In this document: positions 20,300 to 31,239 of the stretch, one piece after another
Position numbering within the stretch: the first letter of the stretch is position 1
Layout of the letters: every line of letters starts with the position of its first letter
Assembly (NCBI GenBank): GCA_027531395.1
Contig: JAPZRO010000004.1
Span: 310,001 to 374,000, forward strand
Direction: 5' to 3'
Length of the DNA stretch: 64,000 bases
DNA from: Porphyrobacter sp.
GTDB lineage: Bacteria; Pseudomonadota; Alphaproteobacteria; Sphingomonadales; Sphingomonadaceae
Translations under genes and position numbers: made by a program
Notes under the pieces: model-generated
Database searches by the model: none
What the model was told of the DNA's origin: nothing
The model's input: only the letters and a program-made list of their open reading frames with translations

Positions 20300-21876
20300 G
20301 GCGTCACCCGCTTCGCCTTGCAGCCATAGACCAGCCGCTCGTTGGGTGCCTCGGGCAGCAGCGCAAGGAGCGCGGATTGCTGTTCGCCGAGCTTGCGCGC
20401 GGCATCGCTCACCCCGCAGGCCGGAGGTGAATATTGCGCGCGGGTTTCGAGCACCTTGTCCATCGCCTCCTGACCCAGCAGGTAGCGGTCGGTGCGGAAG
20501 GCGCGGGTGTCGGGATCGTAGCGGTTGACCGCGACCGCTGCCTCGTCCTCCAGCACCAGCACCCGGCTCCATTCGCCGCCTGCCGAAAGCCCGTACTGGG
20601 TGCGGGTGTTGACGCAGCCGTCGGCGGCCCAGTCGAAGGCGACATCGTCGGTGCGGGCGGTGGTGACGCGGCTGCGTTCGGCCACCAGCGTGCAGATCAG
20701 CGCGCCCTCGGCGGCCGTGTCGCCACCCGGCGCGGTGCTCTCAGCGCCGTCATCCCCGCCGAGCGCGGCGGCGACCTTTTCCTCGATCGCGGCAAGGCCG
20801 GGGCGGGTGAACCACAATGTCAACGCCCCGATCACGGCGACACCTGAGAAAGCGGCGGCCATGCCGGCGCGCTTGCGGGTCTCGGGATCGCGCCGCCACA
20901 CCACCGCAGCATAGCCGCTGCCGATCGCCGCCAGCAGCGCGAGCAGGGCGAGGGCCATCGCGTTCTCGCGCGCGTCGAGCACTTCCATCTGCGCTGCCAG
21001 CCGCGCCTGTTCGCGCGCCTCGCCATCGGCCTGCGCGCGGATCGCCAGCCGCTCGCGCGCGGCGGCCTGCTCGGCCTCGAGCCGCTGGCGTTCCTCGGCA
21101 TTGAGGTCGGCGATCGAGCGGCAGGGCAGGGCGTTGACCACCGGCTTCACTCCGTTGCCCTCGAGGAAGGGCAGCAATTCGCGCAAGGAGACCGCGAAGT
21201 AGAACTCCGCATCCCCGCCATTGGCATCGGCGCTGAAGCTATTGACCCCGATCACCCGTCCGCAGGGATCGAGCAGCGGCCCGCCCGAATTGCCGCGCGC
21301 GATGGGGGCGGTGTGGAGGATCGTGTCGAATTGCCGCGAAGGCCGCTCGCCTGACAGGAAGCCACGCGATTTGACCGCCGGCTGCGGGCGGAAAACATCC
21401 GCGATATCAAGTCCCTGCGCCAGATCGACATTCATCGGATAGCCCACCGCCGAAACCTCGCCGCCGGTGCCGCCCGCGCCGGATGCCAGCGCCAGCGGCG
21501 GCAGGCGCAGCGAGCCCTTGGCGATTTCAAGCAGCGCCAGATCGTTGCGCGGGCTGATCGCGATCACCCGGGCAAAGGCCCCGCCTTCGCCCTCGGACGG
21601 CACGATCCCGATCCGCAGCGTATCGTCCTGGCTCGCCTCGCTCACCACATGGGCATTGGTGACGATCCGCGTGGGGCTGACCGCAAACCCGGTGCCGTGG
21701 CTGATAGGGACGGGCTGGCCGTCGCGCTCGCCGATCAGCACCACCCGCACCACCCCGCGCGCGGCCGCGTCGATATCGGCAGGGTCGGCCGCGGCAGGGG
21801 CGGCCAGCACAAGAAGCAGCATGACGCCCGCAGCGAGCCGCAACCACAAGTTGATGATTTCGCTGGTCACGGACAT
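20296..21876 (-). CDS. Membrane-anchored trypsin-like serine protease with C-terminal domain
   Basis: 526 residues from ATG 21876. A hydrophobic N-terminus (LRLAAGVMLLLVLAAPAAA) is a signal peptide. A chymotrypsin-fold S1 domain follows with the full triad: His in NAHVVSEA, Asp in PRNDLALLEI and Ser in ARGNSGGPLL. No PDZ domain is seen, unlike DegP. Then comes a charged coiled coil (EERQRLEAEQAAARERL to LDAREN), two hydrophobic segments (MALALLALLAAIGSGYAAVVW and AAAFSGVAVIGALTLWF), and a cysteine-containing C-terminal domain with strands such as VTTARTDDVAFDWAADGC. The order is protease, coiled coil, two helices, extra domain. Substrates unknown. Confidence 0.82.
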   Translation of the reverse strand: MSVTSEIINLWLRLAAGVMLLLVLAAPAAADPADIDAAARGVVRVVLIGERDGQPVPISHGTGFAVSPTRIVTNAHVVSEASQDDTLRIGIVPSEGEGGAFARVIAISPRNDLALLEIAKGSLRLPPLALASGAGGTGGEVSAVGYPMNVDLAQGLDIADVFRPQPAVKSRGFLSGERPSRQFDTILHTAPIARGNSGGPLLDPCGRVIGVNSFSADANGGDAEFYFAVSLRELLPFLEGNGVKPVVNALPCRSIADLNAEERQRLEAEQAAARERLAIRAQADGEAREQARLAAQMEVLDARENAMALALLALLAAIGSGYAAVVWRRDPETRKRAGMAAAFSGVAVIGALTLWFTRPGLAAIEEKVAAALGGDDGAESTAPGGDTAAEGALICTLVAERSRVTTARTDDVAFDWAADGCVNTRTQYGLSAGGEWSRVLVLEDEAAVAVNRYDPDTRAFRTDRYLLGQEAMDKVLETRAQYSPPACGVSDAARKLGEQQSALLALLPEAPNERLVYGCKAKRVTP

Positions 21877-21962
21877 GCGATAGAGGCCTTGAAGACAAAC
21901 CGGTAACCGCACTTGGCACCTCGTCACACGCGGATCAACCTTGCAGGGGAAGGCAGAAGGCA

Positions 21963-22625
21963 ATGGCGAAGTGGTTCACTCTGGCGGTTTTGGGGGCGAC
22001 AGTAACGGCGCTACCCCTGGCCTCGGCGGCTGAGGCGCAGGATGTCAGGAGCACCGGCTTTACCGTGGCCGACAAGAACTTCACCGTCGCCGTTCCCGAG
22101 GGCTATTGCCTGCCCGAGGGTGCTGACAAGGCGCTGGCCGAGGCCTTCGCCAATATCGACTCGCTCAATTTCACCCATGCCAACCTGCGCAGCTGCACCA
22201 ATCCCGAGGTCGACTATTCGATCGTCAAATCCGAGCGCAACGCCCAGCCGATCGGCATCCCCAAGGCGATGTTCATCGCGCTGGCCGCCAAGCAGCTGGA
22301 AAGCGAACTCGGCCAGCAGCAGCTCGCTCAGGGGATCGACTCGGGGAGCGTAGACGTGGCCAAGGGCACCGGCGAGGCGATTACGATCAACAGCGGCAGC
22401 GCGCGCGCCGGAGGGTTTGACGACGACTGCGTCTATATCCTTGGCACGGTTGTCGTTGCGGCGGGCACGGAACAGGTGACGACCAACTTTGCCACCTGCC
22501 TGACGCTGGCGGGCCAGCGGGTTTTCGCGGTGCACTCCTATGCCGATGCGGGGAGCGACGTTTCCTTTGATGCGCTCAAGGCACGCAGCCGCGCGATCGG
22601 TGCCAGCATAGCGCCCACGGCCTGA
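21963..22625 (+). CDS. Exported protein of unknown function
   Basis: 220 residues with a signal peptide (KWFTLAVLGATVTALPLASAAEA, cleavage before QDV). The mature protein has a few cysteines (GYCLPEG, LRSCTNP, DDDCVYI, FATCLTL) that could form two disulfides. I do not recognise the family. It is divergent from the protease gene, 86 bases apart, with GGCAGAAGG as ribosome site. Confidence 0.72.
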   Translation: MAKWFTLAVLGATVTALPLASAAEAQDVRSTGFTVADKNFTVAVPEGYCLPEGADKALAEAFANIDSLNFTHANLRSCTNPEVDYSIVKSERNAQPIGIPKAMFIALAAKQLESELGQQQLAQGIDSGSVDVAKGTGEAITINSGSARAGGFDDDCVYILGTVVVAAGTEQVTTNFATCLTLAGQRVFAVHSYADAGSDVSFDALKARSRAIGASIAPTA

Positions 22626-22705
22626 TCCGACATTGAGCGCAAGCTTCCCGGGTGCCGGCGGGCAGCTGCGGGCCTATCCGGAGCGGGTCAATCGGAGGGA
22701 CCGTG

Positions 22706-23197
22706 ATGGATTATGTGATCGAGGGCCTCGACCCCGCCCCTTTCGCCCCGCTTTTCGGGCTCGGCGATGCCGACCTCGCCGCGCGCGGCGCGGTGCGCGT
22801 GATCGCCGATGAAACGCCTGGATACCCCTGCCGCGTGAGTCTCGAGGATGCCGCCCCCGGCACGGCGCTGCTGTTGATCAACCACGTCAGCCGCCCGGCA
22901 GAAGGACCTTACCGCACCGCCCACGCGATCTTCGTGAGCGAGCGCGCAATGGCACCGGCGCGCTTCGTCAATGCGCTCCCGCCGGTGTTCGGCCCCCGGG
23001 TGCTTTCCTTGCGCGGGTTCGACGCAGAGGGCATGATGGTGGACGCGCTTCTCAGCCGGCCTGGCGAGGCCGAAGCGGGCTTGCAGCATTTGCTGGCGCA
23101 GGAGCGGATCGTCGAGGCCGACGTCCACAACGCCGTGCGCGGGTGCTTTGCGGCGCGGGCGCGGCGGATCGGGGGTGTTTCACGTGAAACATTATGA
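22706..23197 (+). CDS. DUF1203 family protein
   Basis: 163 residues; the start at 22706 follows GGAGGGA. The sequence YPCRVSLEDAAPGTALLLINHVSRPAEGPYRTAHAIFVSE is the DUF1203 pattern, a small family of unknown function. Its last codons (VSRETL) are encoded by the parS palindrome, and it overlaps the ada start by 14 bases in another frame. Confidence 0.82.
   Translation: MDYVIEGLDPAPFAPLFGLGDADLAARGAVRVIADETPGYPCRVSLEDAAPGTALLLINHVSRPAEGPYRTAHAIFVSERAMAPARFVNALPPVFGPRVLSLRGFDAEGMMVDALLSRPGEAEAGLQHLLAQERIVEADVHNAVRGCFAARARRIGGVSRETL
23176..23191. promoter_or_regulatory. parS centromere site (ParB binding)
   Basis: TGTTTCACGTGAAACA is a perfect 16-bp palindrome and matches the widely conserved chromosomal parS consensus for ParB (TGTTNCACGTGAAACA type). 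ParB loads here, spreads and recruits SMC condensin during origin segregation. The site overlaps the end of the DUF1203 gene and includes the GTG start codon of ada. Confidence 0.88.
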
Positions 23198-24218
23198 GAA
23201 CATCACCGACGATGCCCGCTGGCAGGCGATGCTGGCCAAGGACCGGCGCTTCGACGGGGCCTTCGTGACCGGCGTCCATTCGACCGGGATCTACTGCCGT
23301 CCCTCCTGCCCCGCGCGGGCACCCTTGCGCAAGAACGTGCGCTTCTATGCGACCGCGCGGGATGCCGAGGCGGCGGGGCTGAGGCCGTGCAAGCGCTGTT
23401 CGCCAAACACGCAGAGCGCCGAGGAGGCCTGCGTGCTCGCCGCCATCGCCGCGATCCGCGACCGGGGAGCGATGACGCTCGACGAACTCTCGGACCTCAC
23501 CGGTTATGCCCCCACGCACTTCCAGCGCCTGTTCAAACGCACCGTCGGCCTCTCGCCTGCCGCCTTCGCCCGCGCCTTGCGCGAGGAACGTGTGCGAGAG
23601 GCGCTGGCAAAGGGTCTGAACGTGACCGAAGCCCTTTCGGAAGCGGGCTACGTGGGCACCGGACAATTCTATGCAGAGACGAAAGGCAGGCTGGGCATGA
23701 GCCCGAGTGACTGGAGCAAGGGCGGCGCGGGCCGCGTGGTCAATTGGGCGGTGCTGGAAACCTCGCTGGGGTCGATGCTGGTCGCCGCAACGGACAAGGG
23801 CGTGTGCTGCCTCGCTTTCGGCGAGGGCGAGGCGGAGTTGCAGGCGCGTTTTCCCAAGGCCCAGCTGGTGCCCGCGGGCGAGGACTTCCGCGAGCTTTTC
23901 GCGCAGGTGCTGGCGGCGGTCGAACAGCCGGGGCCAGGCAGCGCCGCGATCCCGCTCGACGTGAAAGGCACCGCCTTCCAGCAGCGCGTCTGGGAAGAAC
24001 TGCGCCGCATCCCGCACGGCGAGACGCGGAGCTATGGCGAGCTGGCGGCGGCGCTCGGCAACCCCAAGGCGAGCCGCGCGGTCGGCGGAGCGAACGGGGC
24101 GAACCACGTCGCGGTGCTGATCCCGTGCCACAGGGTGATCGCAAGCGACGGGACGCTGGGCGGCTATGCCTATGGGCTCGACATCAAGGCGGAGTTGCTC
24201 AGACGCGAGGGGGTGTGA
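23184..24218 (+). CDS. ada: Bifunctional Ada: methylphosphotriester-DNA/O6-methylguanine methyltransferase and activator
   Basis: 344 residues from a GTG at 23184. With this start the zinc cysteines fall at 38, 42, 69 and 72 (TGIYCRPSCPAR ... PCKRC), exactly the E. coli Ada numbering, which supports the start. An AraC-type helix-turn-helix follows (LSDLTGYAPTHFQRLFKRTVGLSPAAF), then the O6-alkylguanine transferase domain with the acceptor Cys315 in IPCHRV. It repairs alkylated DNA and, when methylated, activates its own regulon. The start codon lies inside a parS site, and the gene overlaps the DUF1203 gene. Confidence 0.93.
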   Translation: MKHYENITDDARWQAMLAKDRRFDGAFVTGVHSTGIYCRPSCPARAPLRKNVRFYATARDAEAAGLRPCKRCSPNTQSAEEACVLAAIAAIRDRGAMTLDELSDLTGYAPTHFQRLFKRTVGLSPAAFARALREERVREALAKGLNVTEALSEAGYVGTGQFYAETKGRLGMSPSDWSKGGAGRVVNWAVLETSLGSMLVAATDKGVCCLAFGEGEAELQARFPKAQLVPAGEDFRELFAQVLAAVEQPGPGSAAIPLDVKGTAFQQRVWEELRRIPHGETRSYGELAAALGNPKASRAVGGANGANHVAVLIPCHRVIASDGTLGGYAYGLDIKAELLRREGV

Positions 24219-24226
24219 GGCAATTC

Positions 24227-24255
24227 TTGCTTACGCCTTTTTCATGCTCTAGTTT
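24227..24255 (+). promoter_or_regulatory. Candidate promoter giving a leaderless mRNA
   Basis: TTGCTT (24227-24232), 17 bases, TAGTTT (24250-24255), then six bases to the GTG at 24262. No Shine-Dalgarno is present between them. Confidence 0.4.
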
Positions 24256-24261
24256 GATTTC

Positions 24262-24678
24262 GTGACTGTTTTGAACCGCTTCCGGCCCTATTTCCTGCTT
24301 ATCGCAGCTCTGCCTGCTCTGGCTGCGGTTCATCTTCTTGGTCCGATCGGCTGGCAGGGCGGAGTCCTTCTGATCCTTTACGGCAGCTGGATCGGCGATA
24401 TTCACGGCAGGCTCAATCCGCGCCCCGATCTGCCCGAGGATCCGCAGCCGTGGTTGCCTTGGAACAGGCTCGGCGCGGGCGAGAAGCTCGAATATCTCCT
24501 GCCGACCTTGCTCATGATCGCCTTGGGAGCGCTTGGGACCACGGCGATACTGCTCGCCGGTGGGACGGGAATCAAGCACTGGCTGACGCTGGCTTGCTGG
24601 CTTGCCTTCGTCGCCATGGGGGCCTGGGATCTGCGCCGCAGATGGCTCCGCCGCTGGGGCGCGCTGGAAAGCGAATAA
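24262..24678 (+). CDS. Small membrane protein, unknown
   Basis: 138 residues from a GTG. Hydrophobic stretches are FLLIAALPALAAVHLLGPIGW, GGVLLILYGSWIG, LLPTLLMIALGALGTTAILLAGG and WLTLACWLAFVAMGAW, giving three or four membrane helices. A Pro-rich loop (NPRPDLPEDPQPWLP) lies between the second and third. The family is not recognised. It has no Shine-Dalgarno but has a promoter ending six bases before the start codon. Confidence 0.65.
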   Translation: MTVLNRFRPYFLLIAALPALAAVHLLGPIGWQGGVLLILYGSWIGDIHGRLNPRPDLPEDPQPWLPWNRLGAGEKLEYLLPTLLMIALGALGTTAILLAGGTGIKHWLTLACWLAFVAMGAWDLRRRWLRRWGALESE

Positions 24679-24687
24679 GCCAGCGAG

Positions 24688-24709
24688 GCCCCGGCTCGGG
24701 GGCCGGGGC
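24688..24709. other. GC-rich hairpin between convergent genes
   Basis: GCCCCGGC-TCGGGG-GCCGGGGC, perfect 8-bp arms. It lies between the small membrane gene and the converging GST gene. There is no T-tract on either side, so termination is only a possibility. Confidence 0.45.
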
Positions 24710-24716
24710 GACGAAG

Positions 24717-25345
24717 TTAGTCCAGCTTCGGCGGCATCCCCGGTTCGCACTTGGCCATCGCGCGCTGGTAGGCTTCGCGTTCGCCGATGCGCTTCAGGTA
24801 GGCCTTCAAGTTCGGCAGGTGGTCAATGCTCATCCCGCTCATCGCGCGGCTGGTGGTGAGCTGGAAGCCCATCATGATGTCCGCGGTGGTCAGCTGCGAT
24901 CCGCCGAAATAGTCCGCCTCGCCCAGCCGCTTTTCGACGATCGCCCAGCCTTTCGCGACGCGGTCGGCCACGAAGGGCGGGAGTTCGGTCGCGCCCATGA
25001 ACTGCGCCACCAGCGCCATCATCCCATTGGTCATGAAGGTCGCGTTGGCCCAGTGGTAGTAGAACAGGTGGTCGGCGAAATCGGGATGATCCGCGCCCGG
25101 CACCAGCGGCGTGCCGGGGGCATATTTCGCGACGATATAGTCCATGATCGCCCCGCTCTCGCCCAGCACCAGGTCGCCATCGGTGATCACCGGCGCGATG
25201 CCCATCGGGTGCAGCGCCTTGTATTCGTCGGGCGCCAGGCGGTTGTCGGTGCGGCGGGTGTAGAGCTTGAGATTGTAGTCGATCCCCAGCTCCTCGGCGA
25301 GCCAGACGATGCGTTCGGATTGCGACAGGCGCAGGTGGTGGATGG

Positions 25346-25352
<7 letters not shown>
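24717..25352 (-). CDS. Glutathione S-transferase family protein
   Basis: 211 residues. N-terminal thioredoxin-like domain (LTIHHLRLSQSERIVWLAEELGIDYNLKLY) with the GSH-contact ESGAI motif in LGESGAIMDYI, and a helical C-terminal domain with the LTTADIMM N-capping motif. The active residue is probably Ser11 or the nearby Ser. The ATG is seven bases inside the end of the upstream photolyase-related gene, so the two are cotranscribed. Detoxification or peroxide handling next to a light-repair enzyme is plausible but inferred. Confidence 0.9.
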
Positions 25353-26932
<1,580 letters not shown>

Positions 26933-26958
26933 ACGCGAGGCACCCCCTTTCGGTTTCG

Positions 26959-29124
26959 TCAGACGAAGGAATAGGGGTCGATATCCACCCCCACGCGCAC
27001 CCCGGGGGCGAAGTTCACGGCCGCGATCCAGTCCCGCAGCACCGCCTGCAGATTGGCGCTGCGCTTCGCATTCACCAGAAAGCGGTAGCGATAGCGCCCG
27101 CGCAGCAGCGCCAGCGGGGCAGGGGCGGGGCCGAGGATCTGGACATCGGCAAGGCGCGGGCGGACATCGCCCAGCCGCACTGCCGCCTCGCGCGCTTCCT
27201 TCTCGTCTTCGGAGGAGAGAATGATCGCCGCCCAGCGCCCGAACGGCGGAGCGTTGGCATCGCGGCGGGCGGCGGTTTCGGCGGCGTAGAACCCGTCGCG
27301 GTCGTTGTTGGCCAGCGCCGCGATCACCGGCGCATCGGGGTGGCGGGTCTGGATCAGCACCTCGCCCGGCTTGGCCCCGCGCCCCGCGCGCCCCGCGACC
27401 TGCGCGACCTGCGAATAGGTGCGCTCGGCCGCGCGCAGATCGCCGCCTTCAAGGCCGAGATCGGCATCGACCACGCCGACCAGCGTGAGCTCGGGAAAAT
27501 GGAAGCCCTTGGTGACGAGCTGCGTGCCGATGATGATGTCGATCGCGCCCGCTTCTGCCGCCGCGATGAACTGCGCCGCCCTTTCGGGAGTGTTGAGCGT
27601 GTCCGACGTCGCCAGCGCGATGCGCGCCTCGGGGAACAGGTCGCGCACCTCGTCGGCGATGCGCTCGACCCCGGGACCGCAAGCGACGAGGCAGTCGCTC
27701 TCGCCGCATTCGGGGCAGGCCTCGGGCACGCGCGTCTCGAACCCGCAATGGTGGCAGGCGAGGCGCGATGACAGGCGGTGCTCGACCAGCCACGCGCTGC
27801 AACTCGGGCATTTGAAGCGGTGCCCGCAATTCCTGCAAAGCGTCAGCGGGGCATAGCCGCGGCGGTTGAGGAACAGCAGCGACTGTTCGCCCTTGGCGAG
27901 CCGGTCGCGTAGGCCCTCGATCAAGGGCCCCGCGAGCCAGCGGCCGCTGCCGGGCTTTTCTTCCGTCAGGTTGATCAGCGCTACCTGCGGCAGGCTGGCC
28001 CCGCCGAAGCGGGCGGGCAGATCGAGCTTCTCGTAGATGCCCTGCGCCGCCATGTGCAGGCTTTCGAGCGCAGGGGTGGCGCTCGCCAGCACCACCGGCA
28101 CACCTTCGAACCTTGCGCGCATCACGGAAACATCGCGGGCGTTGTAGCGCACCCCGTCATCCTGCTTGAAGCTGACCTCGTGCGCCTCGTCGACCACGAT
28201 CAGGCCGAGGTTGGCATAGGGCAGGAACAGCGCCGAACGCGCGCCGACCACCACCTGCGCCGATCCGTCCGCAATCGCCCGCCATGCGCGGCGGCGCTCG
28301 GTCGATTTCAGCGAGGAATGCCACAGCACCGGCGCCGCGCCGAAGCGGGCGGCAAAGCGCGCAAGGAAATTCTCGGTCAGCGCGATTTCGGGCAGCAGGA
28401 CCAGCACCTGCCGGCCCATCCGCAAGGCTGCGGCGACGGGCTCGAAATAGGTCTCGGTCTTGCCGGACCCGGTCACCCCGTCGAGCAGGAAGGGCGCAAA
28501 GGCGCGCGCTTCAACCGCCGCCACCAGCCGCGTGGCGACGGCCGATTGTTCGGGCGAGAGGTCGGGCGGGGCATGGTCGGGATCGGCGGGCGGGTAAGGC
28601 CGGTCGATGTTTACGGTCACCGGCTCGATCACGCCCTGATTGACGAGCCCGCGCAGCACGCCCTCGGAGACCCCGGCGATCCCCGCCAGCTCGCGCATCG
28701 TGCCCTGTTCGCCCTCCAGCGCCTCGATCGCGGCGAGGCGCTGGGCAGTCATGCGTTCGGGGGTGCCGCCCGACAGGCGGTATTCGGTCATGGTCGCCGG
28801 CCCGCCCAGCGCGCCGCCGCTGGCCAGCGCCATCCGCGCCACGCTGGCGAGCGGGGCGCAGTAATAGTCGGCGGTCCACTCGATCAGGCGTCGCAAGGGC
28901 GCAGGAAGCGGCGGCACAGGCACCACTTCGAGAATCGGGCGCAGCCGCTCGAAGGCGATTTCCTCGCCTGGCAGGCGGCCTTCGTCCCACACGATCCCCG
29001 TTACCTTGCGCGGGCCCAGCGGCGCGATCACCACGCTCCCGGCAGGCGCGCTCACCCCCTCGGGCAGCCGGTAATCGAGCGGGCCCAATGCGGCATTGAG
29101 GACAAGCAGGCGGATGCGGTTCAT
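26959..29124 (-). CDS. priA: Primosomal protein N' (replication restart helicase)
   Basis: 721 residues from ATG 29124; the open frame further upstream is antisense to the next gene and not PriA. Walker A is GVTGSGKTE, the DEAH box is VDEAHE, and the zinc-binding cysteines form CxxCxx...CPSC, CHHC, CPEC in the usual insert of the helicase core. PriA reloads the replisome at stalled forks. A TATAAC box ends six bases before the ATG, and no Shine-Dalgarno is evident, so translation may be leaderless. It leads the priA-photolyase-GST unit. Confidence 0.97.
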   Translation of the reverse strand: MNRIRLLVLNAALGPLDYRLPEGVSAPAGSVVIAPLGPRKVTGIVWDEGRLPGEEIAFERLRPILEVVPVPPLPAPLRRLIEWTADYYCAPLASVARMALASGGALGGPATMTEYRLSGGTPERMTAQRLAAIEALEGEQGTMRELAGIAGVSEGVLRGLVNQGVIEPVTVNIDRPYPPADPDHAPPDLSPEQSAVATRLVAAVEARAFAPFLLDGVTGSGKTETYFEPVAAALRMGRQVLVLLPEIALTENFLARFAARFGAAPVLWHSSLKSTERRRAWRAIADGSAQVVVGARSALFLPYANLGLIVVDEAHEVSFKQDDGVRYNARDVSVMRARFEGVPVVLASATPALESLHMAAQGIYEKLDLPARFGGASLPQVALINLTEEKPGSGRWLAGPLIEGLRDRLAKGEQSLLFLNRRGYAPLTLCRNCGHRFKCPSCSAWLVEHRLSSRLACHHCGFETRVPEACPECGESDCLVACGPGVERIADEVRDLFPEARIALATSDTLNTPERAAQFIAAAEAGAIDIIIGTQLVTKGFHFPELTLVGVVDADLGLEGGDLRAAERTYSQVAQVAGRAGRGAKPGEVLIQTRHPDAPVIAALANNDRDGFYAAETAARRDANAPPFGRWAAIILSSEDEKEAREAAVRLGDVRPRLADVQILGPAPAPLALLRGRYRYRFLVNAKRSANLQAVLRDWIAAVNFAPGVRVGVDIDPYSFV

Positions 29125-29130
29125 CGTAGG

Positions 29131-29136
29131 GTTATA
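29131..29136 (-). promoter_or_regulatory. -10 box close to the priA start codon
   Basis: TATAAC on the minus strand, six bases (CCTACG) before the ATG. No good -35 at 16-18 bases; TTGCCC lies 20 bases upstream. Confidence 0.35.
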
Positions 29137-29179
29137 TGGAGAGCGGCATGAGCATCGGGCAAGTATGGAGACAGTGCCA

Positions 29180-29872
29180 ATGACCGAGTTTCTTGCTCCC
29201 ACCCGCCGCTCGCTCCTCGCCGGGTTCGCCGGTGCGGGCGCGCTGGTGCTGTTGCCCGGCTGCGCCAGCACCGGCCCGGCCTTCACCATGGAGGAAGCGA
29301 TCCGCCGGATGCTGCTGCTCGCCAGCGAGAACGCCTTCGCCCGCCTGACCGCGCCGGGAGGTTTCTGGGACGAACAGGTCGCGCGCATCGGCCTCGACCA
29401 GTTTCTGGGCACGCGCGGCAATACCCTGTCGCGCATCCTCACCTCGCAGCTGTTCAAGGACCGGCTCGAGGAACGCTTCGCCAGTTTCGCGATCGACGCG
29501 AGCTTCCGCGCCGCGCCGGTGGTGACCGATGCGGTCGAGGTGATCGGCTTTGCCAACGCGGTCGAACTGGTGCGCGGCGGGCCGAGCGCGGCGAGCGATT
29601 TCCTGCGGCTCGAACTCGGCACCGCGCTGATCGATGCGATGGTGCCGGAACTGGGTGAGGCGATCCGGCTGGCCGAAGACCCACTGGTGGGCGAGGCGCT
29701 GGGCGCTCTCACCGGGGTCAGGGTCAGCGAGGTCGCCAGCCGCATCGGACGCGAGGTCGATGATGCGATCTGGGGCGAGATCGCGCGCGAGGAAGCCGCC
29801 ATCCGCCGCGATCCGGGCGCCACCCGCGATCCGGTGCTGATCGCGGTGTTCGGCGGGCTGGGGCGGGTCTAG
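29180..29872 (+). CDS. DUF4197 family lipoprotein
   Basis: 230 residues. The start at 29180 is preferred because GGAG lies nine bases upstream; an in-frame ATG is at 29165. PTRRSLLAGFAGAGALVLLPGCAS carries a twin-Arg-like RR followed by a lipobox LPGC, so it may be a Tat-exported lipoprotein. The rest, with ASENAFARLTAPGGFWD and the hallmark DFLR plus DDAIWGEIAREEAAIRRDPGATRD, matches DUF4197, whose function is unknown. It converges on the DUF2490 gene, with the two stop codons sharing CTAG. Confidence 0.8.
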   Translation: MTEFLAPTRRSLLAGFAGAGALVLLPGCASTGPAFTMEEAIRRMLLLASENAFARLTAPGGFWDEQVARIGLDQFLGTRGNTLSRILTSQLFKDRLEERFASFAIDASFRAAPVVTDAVEVIGFANAVELVRGGPSAASDFLRLELGTALIDAMVPELGEAIRLAEDPLVGEALGALTGVRVSEVASRIGREVDDAIWGEIAREEAAIRRDPGATRDPVLIAVFGGLGRV

Positions 29873-30525
29873 AAGCTCCAGTTGAGCGTCAGCTGCGGTA
29901 CGTGGCTGATGGCGTCCGGACGGCCATCGCGCGGCGTGATCTGGAGCATGTAGCTGGGTGCGATTTCGAGCCGGTCGCTGACCTGATAGGCGAGGCCCAC
30001 GATGTTGCGAACCTGCTCGGTTCCGCGCCGCCCGCCATCGCGCCGTGACTGGACGATCCCGAACCATTCCGCCGATCCGAACACTTCGACCTGCGAAGCG
30101 ACGGGTTGGGTATATTGCACCCGCTGGCGAATGCGCAGTTCGACCTGGTCGGCCCCGTCGAACCAGCGCTGTTCGAACCGGGTGCGCAGGTCGAGGCCCT
30201 TGCTGGCATAACGGAATTGCTGGTGCGGGCGGTACTCGCTGACGCCGCCAGTCTGGAACAGCGACATTCCCCCACCGATTCGCACCTCGTCATCAAGCGC
30301 CTTCTCGACGCTCAACCGGAAGGTCTGCTGATCGGCGCCGAATTCGGGGTCGCGCCAGCGGTAGGAAGCGTCCACAGTCAGGAAGACATCGTCGTCAAGC
30401 TTGCCCCGGGCAAAGCCGACCAGCCAGAATTGCGTGTCTTCCGGGTTGGCATGCGCACTCGACGGTTGCCAAGCCGCGCAACCGGCGGCAAGCAGCATCG
30501 CAAATCGCATCGGCTGGCGCGTCAT
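29869..30525 (-). CDS. DUF2490 family outer-membrane-like protein
   Basis: 218 residues from ATG 30525 (a GTG at 30534 is possible). A signal peptide ([19 protein letters not shown]) is followed by alternating beta-strands with aromatic ends: [63 protein letters not shown], and a terminal LTLNWSF. Ending in Phe is typical of outer-membrane barrels. This matches DUF2490. Function unknown. Its stop overlaps that of the converging DUF4197 gene. Confidence 0.8.
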   Translation of the reverse strand: MTRQPMRFAMLLAAGCAAWQPSSAHANPEDTQFWLVGFARGKLDDDVFLTVDASYRWRDPEFGADQQTFRLSVEKALDDEVRIGGGMSLFQTGGVSEYRPHQQFRYASKGLDLRTRFEQRWFDGADQVELRIRQRVQYTQPVASQVEVFGSAEWFGIVQSRRDGGRRGTEQVRNIVGLAYQVSDRLEIAPSYMLQITPRDGRPDAISHVPQLTLNWSF

Positions 30526-30585
30526 GCCTGCCACCTAGTCCCCGCGCCCCTGCGCTGGCTATCGCAAATTTACTGGAGTGACCCC

Positions 30586-31239
30586 ATGAAATTCTTTGCC
30601 GACACTGCTGAGATCGACGCGATCAAGGATCTCGCCGCCACCGGCCTGCTCGACGGGGTGACGACCAACCCCTCGCTGATCGCCAAGTCGGGCCGCGACT
30701 TCATGGAAGTGACCAAGGAAATCTGCGCGATCGTCGACGGCCCGGTCAGCGCCGAAGTGGTGGCGCTCGATCACGCTACAATGATGAAAGAGGCCGAAGT
30801 GCTGCGCAAGATCGCGGACAATGTCTGCATCAAGGTGCCGCTGACGGTCGACGGCCTCAAGACCTGCAAGGCGCTCACCGGCGAAGGCACGATGGTGAAC
30901 GTGACCCTGTGTTTCTCGGCCAACCAGGCGCTGCTCGCGGCCAAGGCCGGCGCGACCTTCATCTCGCCCTTCGTCGGGCGGCATGACGACAACGGCTTCG
31001 ACGGGATGGACCTGATCGAGGACATCCGCCTGATCTACGACAACTACAACTTCGCCACCGAAATCCTCGTCGCGAGCGTGCGTCACACCACCCACGTCCT
31101 GCAGGCCGCCAAGATCGGCGCGGACGTGATGACCGCGCCGCCCAAGGTGATCCACGACCTGTTCAAGCACGTGCTGACCGACAAGGGCATCGAGGGCTTC
31201 CTCGCCGACTGGGCCAAGACCGGACAGAGCATCCTCTGA
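30586..31239 (+). CDS. Transaldolase, small (fructose-6-phosphate aldolase-like) type
   Basis: 217 residues, the size of the single-domain transaldolase subfamily. It is a Schiff-base TIM barrel: [24 protein letters not shown], and the catalytic Lys83 in [10 protein letters not shown]. Members act as transaldolases of the pentose phosphate pathway or as fructose-6-phosphate aldolases; sequence alone does not decide. GGAG precedes the ATG at 30586. Confidence 0.93.
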   Translation: MKFFADTAEIDAIKDLAATGLLDGVTTNPSLIAKSGRDFMEVTKEICAIVDGPVSAEVVALDHATMMKEAEVLRKIADNVCIKVPLTVDGLKTCKALTGEGTMVNVTLCFSANQALLAAKAGATFISPFVGRHDDNGFDGMDLIEDIRLIYDNYNFATEILVASVRHTTHVLQAAKIGADVMTAPPKVIHDLFKHVLTDKGIEGFLADWAKTGQSIL

